From Rallus limicola (taxonomy: Eukaryota > Chordata > Aves > Gruiformes > Rallidae), in NCBI GenBank assembly GCA_022605955.1, contig JAKCOZ010000002.1, positions 65,824,783-65,888,782 of the forward strand: a DNA stretch of 64,000 nucleotides, in the 5' to 3' direction. The first letter of the stretch is position 1. Every line of letters begins with the position of its first letter. A model generated the notes under the pieces. That model saw only the letters and a list, made by a program, of their open reading frames with translations, was not told the DNA's origin and ran no database searches. A program made the translations under genes and the position numbers. Below are positions 61,624 to 64,000 of the stretch, one piece after another.

Positions 61624-63450
61624 AACTCTCCTGATCTCCATGTCCTGAATCATTAAATTCATACTGCAGAGATCTGATCTGATCTGATTTAAGATGAAGA
61701 ATGTACTTCATTTAGAGATCAACAGGGAGTCTTTAAGTGGAGAAGTGGATGTTATTATTAATAGATCAGTTGTATTTAATTTTTGAATTAGTATCAGTGC
61801 TTTCTTAAGCATTACAAAATCAAGTACTGAAAGTAAAGTTTTCTTGTGATCTTGAGTAAAAAGGCTTGAGAATAGTTGCAGACAGCAGTAAATTAAGGTT
61901 TATACATACACCAGTTACAGATTCAGAGATGAAAGGATTCAGTTATCATCACAGACTTGATAGTTTGATTTATTGGCGTATAGCACAAAGCTGACAGAGA
62001 ACAGAACTTGTTTACTACAGGGCTATGTTGGATAATATGTGGTTTCAAGTGGAATTAGTTAACTAGTGTACTGTGATGGTAGGTTTTAAAATCTGGTATA
62101 GGGTTCAGTACACTACGAGCTGCATTCTGCAGAATAAGAACGATGGCAGGAATTATTTTATATACATGTCTTACTTACACTCAACAAAGTGGCTGACATA
62201 TTTTGGGGCAAAACAGCTGGAGGGTACATGATTTTTTTTTTAATTCCTTGATAGGGAGAATAACTGCACTGAGATAGTATGGTTGGGGAGGGGTTGATTA
62301 AGGCTTGCAACGGCATAGATAATTTCTTTTTCCTGCATCAGCAAGGGAAAAACCTACATTTTAAAAATATACCACCATGCCTACCCACATAAGCTTGAAA
62401 CTATTTCCTTGTACTGGATTCCTGCTTTGTCATAATCTTCGTGATATTTTGGGATCCTGCACAAGCTTAGATCTTCTGCTTTTGCTGTCCCATTTTCAGT
62501 AGATCTGAGAAGGCAGTTCTACGCATGTTCTAGTTTGGATCAATTTTTAGTATGCTTTTGAAATAAATGTCCCAGCTGATCCCACATACAACACTTCAGC
62601 TCATAGTGTCGAGCTGCCTCAGGGTGCCTGAACTGGATTCTTCCCTGAATAAGCCTACATAGCAGGTATGTTCCAGGTGCTCACACATTGCACTCCACGT
62701 ACAAATGGACATTCAGTCCCTGGATCTAGGCTAGAGACACCCAAAAAATAAAGTAAAACAAAACAGAAAACCTGTGGATGGCAGATTTTTAATACAAGTG
62801 CAGAACTGCTCCCATGTATTTGCACTGCTACATCAGTTATACAGTGCAGGTTATACAGATGGAGCCACATCAGATCCCAGTACAAAGGTATGTAAAATAT
62901 TGGCCTCTCCTGCTTACCTCAAGAGTGTGACAAGAAAATATGAGCTAGCTAGGATTATAAAAATCCATATTTGAGAGAATATCTCCTTGCAGACTGTATA
63001 TGACAGAATGGCTATTTCACATCTTTTGGCATGTTTGACTGGACCTCTTCGCATAGCCTTCTATCACTTCTTTGGAGGCCTGAAGCAGAATCAAAGCCAT
63101 AGAGACCTATAGGTTCCATGAGCTCTCTTCCTCTTGTGTGTGATCCACAGGAACTGGATCTCTTGGTTCTTTATTAGGAATTTGGATTAATTTCTCTTTT
63201 CCACATTAAGACCTCCCAAAGCAGAGCAGAAATTTGTTGTATCCACACTGCTGCAAAATAAATAGGAGCTAAATAAGCCAGACTTCAGATGTTGTTATCC
63301 CTTTCTTAAAATGAGATTATGATTCTGAATTAATCATATTCAACTAATAAAGTAATAAATGTATCAGCTGATCCAGACAAACAAATACTCCAGGAAAAAA
63401 CCAGAAAAATGGTCTTTCATGTTTATTTTGGCTTTTTTTCTCTCTTCTAG
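61624..63450. other. Unique AT-rich non-coding stretch
   Basis: No certain gene. A good donor (gtatgt) after AGTACAAAG at 62887 follows an open segment, but the upstream acceptor region is purine-rich, so no exon is called. A short gatct repeat lies at 61671-61688. Confidence 0.5.
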
Positions 63451-63584
63451 GATGTTTTGTCAAGAATTTCCCTATAAAACCCAGAAGAAAATTCTGGATC
63501 ACGGAAGGATATGTAGAGCTCTTTACCATAAAAAGAAGAGGATTAAGTTGCTGAATGAAGGCTGGCAGCATTTGCTCAAAATGA
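63451..63584 (+). CDS. Exon-like segment, 134 bp, unknown protein (best candidate)
   Basis: A very good acceptor (tttttttctctcttctag) opens the segment, and AAAATGA before gtaagt, a consensus donor, closes it. One frame is open across all 134 bp: 44 full codons, phase 2 start, phase 1 end. The peptide begins MFCQEFPYKTQKKILDHGR and contains a basic helix-like part around ALYHKKKRIKLLNEGWQHLL. Codon use is balanced and unlike the flanks. The combination of two strong splice sites with an open, plausible frame is the best in the window. I do not recognise the protein. An IQ-like or coiled segment is suggested by the basic and hydrophobic spacing but is not established. Confidence 0.42.
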
Positions 63585-64000
63585 GTAAGTTTTACAGTAA
63601 AGGTCATTTATGGAACTGTAGATAGCTGAGGGCACAAACTCTTTGAACTCTGTCTGATGAGGTCCGAGAAGGAATCATAACTTTAAATCCCTGTCTCTAG
63701 CATATAAGATCTAAACTACAGGACCATAATAATAATTGATTTCTGGAAGTTTATCAGAAATGTTTTTAGAAATAAGAATTCTGATGTCCATTTGAATGGA
63801 GACAGTTTCTGTTTGCAAGGTGGGTTTGAGCTCTGATTCTCCAAAGTCTACAAGATCTATGGTTAAAAAATAAAAAATTACTTCAGAAGCCTACTATTCC
63901 TCTAAAAAAAAAAAAAAAGGTTTTCTTTATTTTAGGATTAAAAATACTCACAACATGCACGTCCATCCTGCTTACTCTCCTGGAACTTTGAACTGTGAAA
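63585..64000. other. Probable intron or intergenic sequence at window end
   Basis: Nothing recognised apart from a run of 15 A at 63904-63918. If the preceding exon is real, this is the start of its downstream intron. Confidence 0.5.

Noticed and set aside
62782..62887. Open plus-strand segment ending at a good gtatgt donor
   Set aside because: The upstream region is purine-rich, with no credible acceptor.
1..64000. CRISPR array, operon, tRNA, rRNA or complete provirus
   Set aside because: No spaced direct repeats, cloverleaf-forming sequence, rRNA-like sequence or gag-pol-env frames were found. The window is vertebrate-type non-coding DNA.

Overview
The window looks like AT-rich vertebrate chromosomal DNA, most likely from a bird. 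The main evidence is a set of CR1 LINE fragments. Several keep the avian-type CR1 3' end, in which a stretch close to ggtcccttccaaccc is followed by attctatg repeats. There is also a GC-richer block resembling an avian ERVL-type LTR. There is no bacterial gene organisation, no operon and no CpG island. ORFs are short (126 codons at most), as expected of intron or intergenic sequence. I could not name a species or a host gene.

Layout. Positions 1-30 kb are mostly unique AT-rich sequence with one short CR1 tail (about 4.93 kb), simple repeats, and a cluster of small tandem duplications at 24.1-24.5 kb. From 30.4 to 35.6 kb lies a dense repeat block: the ERVL-like LTR fragment, a CR1 carrying an insertion and an internal deletion, an out-of-order CR1 piece, and a long, heavily decayed ancient CR1. 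From 35.6 to 44.9 kb the sequence is mostly unique. From 44.9 to 46.0 kb there is a minus-strand CR1 piece followed by a plus-strand CR1 3' end. Further CR1 pieces lie at 52.6, 57.5, 58.6 and 61.6 kb.

Genes. No complete gene can be read. I list exon-like segments, each with a pyrimidine-rich (or for one, T/A-rich) acceptor, a GT donor and an open frame. The best are on the plus strand at 63451-63584 and on the minus strand at 55673-55794 and 49273-49362. A frame-compatible pair separated by a 263-bp intron lies at 52024-52391. None gave a protein I recognise, and in 64 kb some such matches will arise by chance, so all are graded low to moderate. If real, they would be small exons of long-intron genes or of non-coding transcripts on both strands. 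I saw no tRNA, rRNA, CRISPR array or prokaryotic element, and no convincing new biological system. The most informative structures are the rearranged CR1 block at 32.3-35.6 kb and the exact 41-bp tandem duplication at 24.4 kb.
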